Positions 6,838-7,079 of a stretch of DNA of 7,079 nt are shown in pieces (positions within the stretch are counted from its first letter, which is position 1; each line of letters opens with the position of its first letter). Origin of the DNA: an uncultured Alistipes sp. GTDB lineage: Bacteria; Bacteroidota; Bacteroidia; Bacteroidales; Rikenellaceae. The notes under the pieces are model-generated. The model ran no database searches. It saw only the letters and a list, made by a program, of their open reading frames with translations, and was not told where the DNA came from. The DNA lies in assembly GCF_902388705.1 (NCBI RefSeq), contig NZ_CABMQJ010000080.1, positions 1-7,079 of the forward strand, read 5' to 3'. A program made the translations under genes and the position numbers.

Positions 6838-6877
6838 ATGCACGGTTGCCGGATTCCGGCAACCGTGCATCGTTTTT
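6838..6877 (+). terminator. strong intrinsic terminator after the DUF3276 gene
   Basis: A perfect 15-bp stem (6838-6852 pairing with 6856-6870; arms ATGCACGGTTGCCGG and CCGGCAACCGTGCAT) closes a 3-base ATT loop. It is followed after CG by five T (6873-6877). It lies 39 bases after the DUF3276 stop codon and ends the transcript. There is no matching A run on the left side, so it is oriented for the + strand. Confidence 0.93.
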
Positions 6878-7079
6878 ACGGCTGGAGCCCGGGAAATGCG
6901 GCATCGGCCGCAGGGCGTCGCAACACCGTAAACCGGCCGGGGACATGAACGACCGGATGGGACGGCGTACGGGGCATGGAAAGGCGCGGCCTTCTGCACC
7001 TCCGCACCGCCATTGCCGGCACAGGTGCGGAGGTATGTGCCGCAAGGCGCCTGCAGGATGTCGGCCCAACCGGCGCCAG
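6878..7079. other. gene-free right edge of the window with an 11-bp inverted repeat
   Basis: About 200 G+C-rich bases follow the terminator. Frames on both strands give Arg/Pro/Cys-rich or interrupted products with no family resemblance, so I annotate no gene. The only structure seen is ACCTCCGCACC (6998-7008) with its exact complement GGTGCGGAGGT (7024-7034) around a 15-base loop. GCC (7009-7011) and GGC (7018-7020) can extend the stem past a 3-base bulge. No T run follows on either strand, so it is not a classical terminator. It may belong to the leader or trailer of a gene beyond the edge. Confidence 0.55.

Noticed and set aside
6685..7069. Minus-strand frames at the right edge that could suggest a convergent gene
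   Set aside because: They read through the DUF3276 gene or its terminator and give Arg/Cys/Pro-rich products. No promoter or recognisable motif was seen.
1..7079. CRISPR arrays, tRNA or rRNA genes, insertion sequences, phage genes or a defence island
   Set aside because: No regularly spaced repeats, cloverleaf folds, transposase or integrase motifs, or defence-type domains were seen. The genes are housekeeping or stress genes.

Overview
The window looks like ordinary chromosome from a G+C-rich anaerobic member of the Bacteroidales, possibly an Alistipes-like (Rikenellaceae) species. Four things point there. Three intergenic regions carry the Bacteroidetes-type promoter (TTTG, about 20 bp, TAnnTTTG). 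Most genes start behind A-rich leaders with no Shine-Dalgarno sequence. There is a DUF3276/PUR-like gene, a family typical of Bacteroidetes. A rubrerythrin gene fits an anaerobe. The genus is inferred from base composition and protein flavour, not demonstrated. All genes are on the + strand.

Layout. Bases 1-693 are the 3' part of a CapA-family metallophosphoesterase-like gene whose start lies outside the window. Bases 694-802 hold a promoter, followed by a complete rubrerythrin gene (803-1381) that ends at a strong intrinsic terminator (1443-1474). Bases 1475-1697 are non-coding, very G+C-rich and dense in GCCGG-type repeats. A second Bacteroidetes-type promoter then precedes ettA (1737-3410), hisS (3477-4820) and an exported S41 carboxyl-terminal processing protease (4836-6413). 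No clear promoter or terminator was seen between these three, so they probably form one transcription unit. A third promoter drives a short DUF3276 (PUR-like) gene (6484-6798), closed by a perfect 15-bp-stem terminator (6838-6877). Bases 6878-7079 contain no gene I can support, only an 11-bp inverted repeat.

How the genes fit together. EttA (ribosome-associated ABC-F ATPase) and HisRS (histidyl-tRNA charging) both serve translation. The protease acts in the periplasm or envelope and may simply share their transcript. Rubrerythrin is a free-standing peroxide-defence gene. The PUR-like protein is probably a small nucleic-acid-binding protein with its own promoter and terminator.

I found no new multi-gene system. 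The points most worth a second look are the repeat-rich spacer upstream of ettA, two small hairpins in the ettA-hisS spacer, a palindrome over the DUF3276 promoter, and the unassigned hairpin near the right edge.
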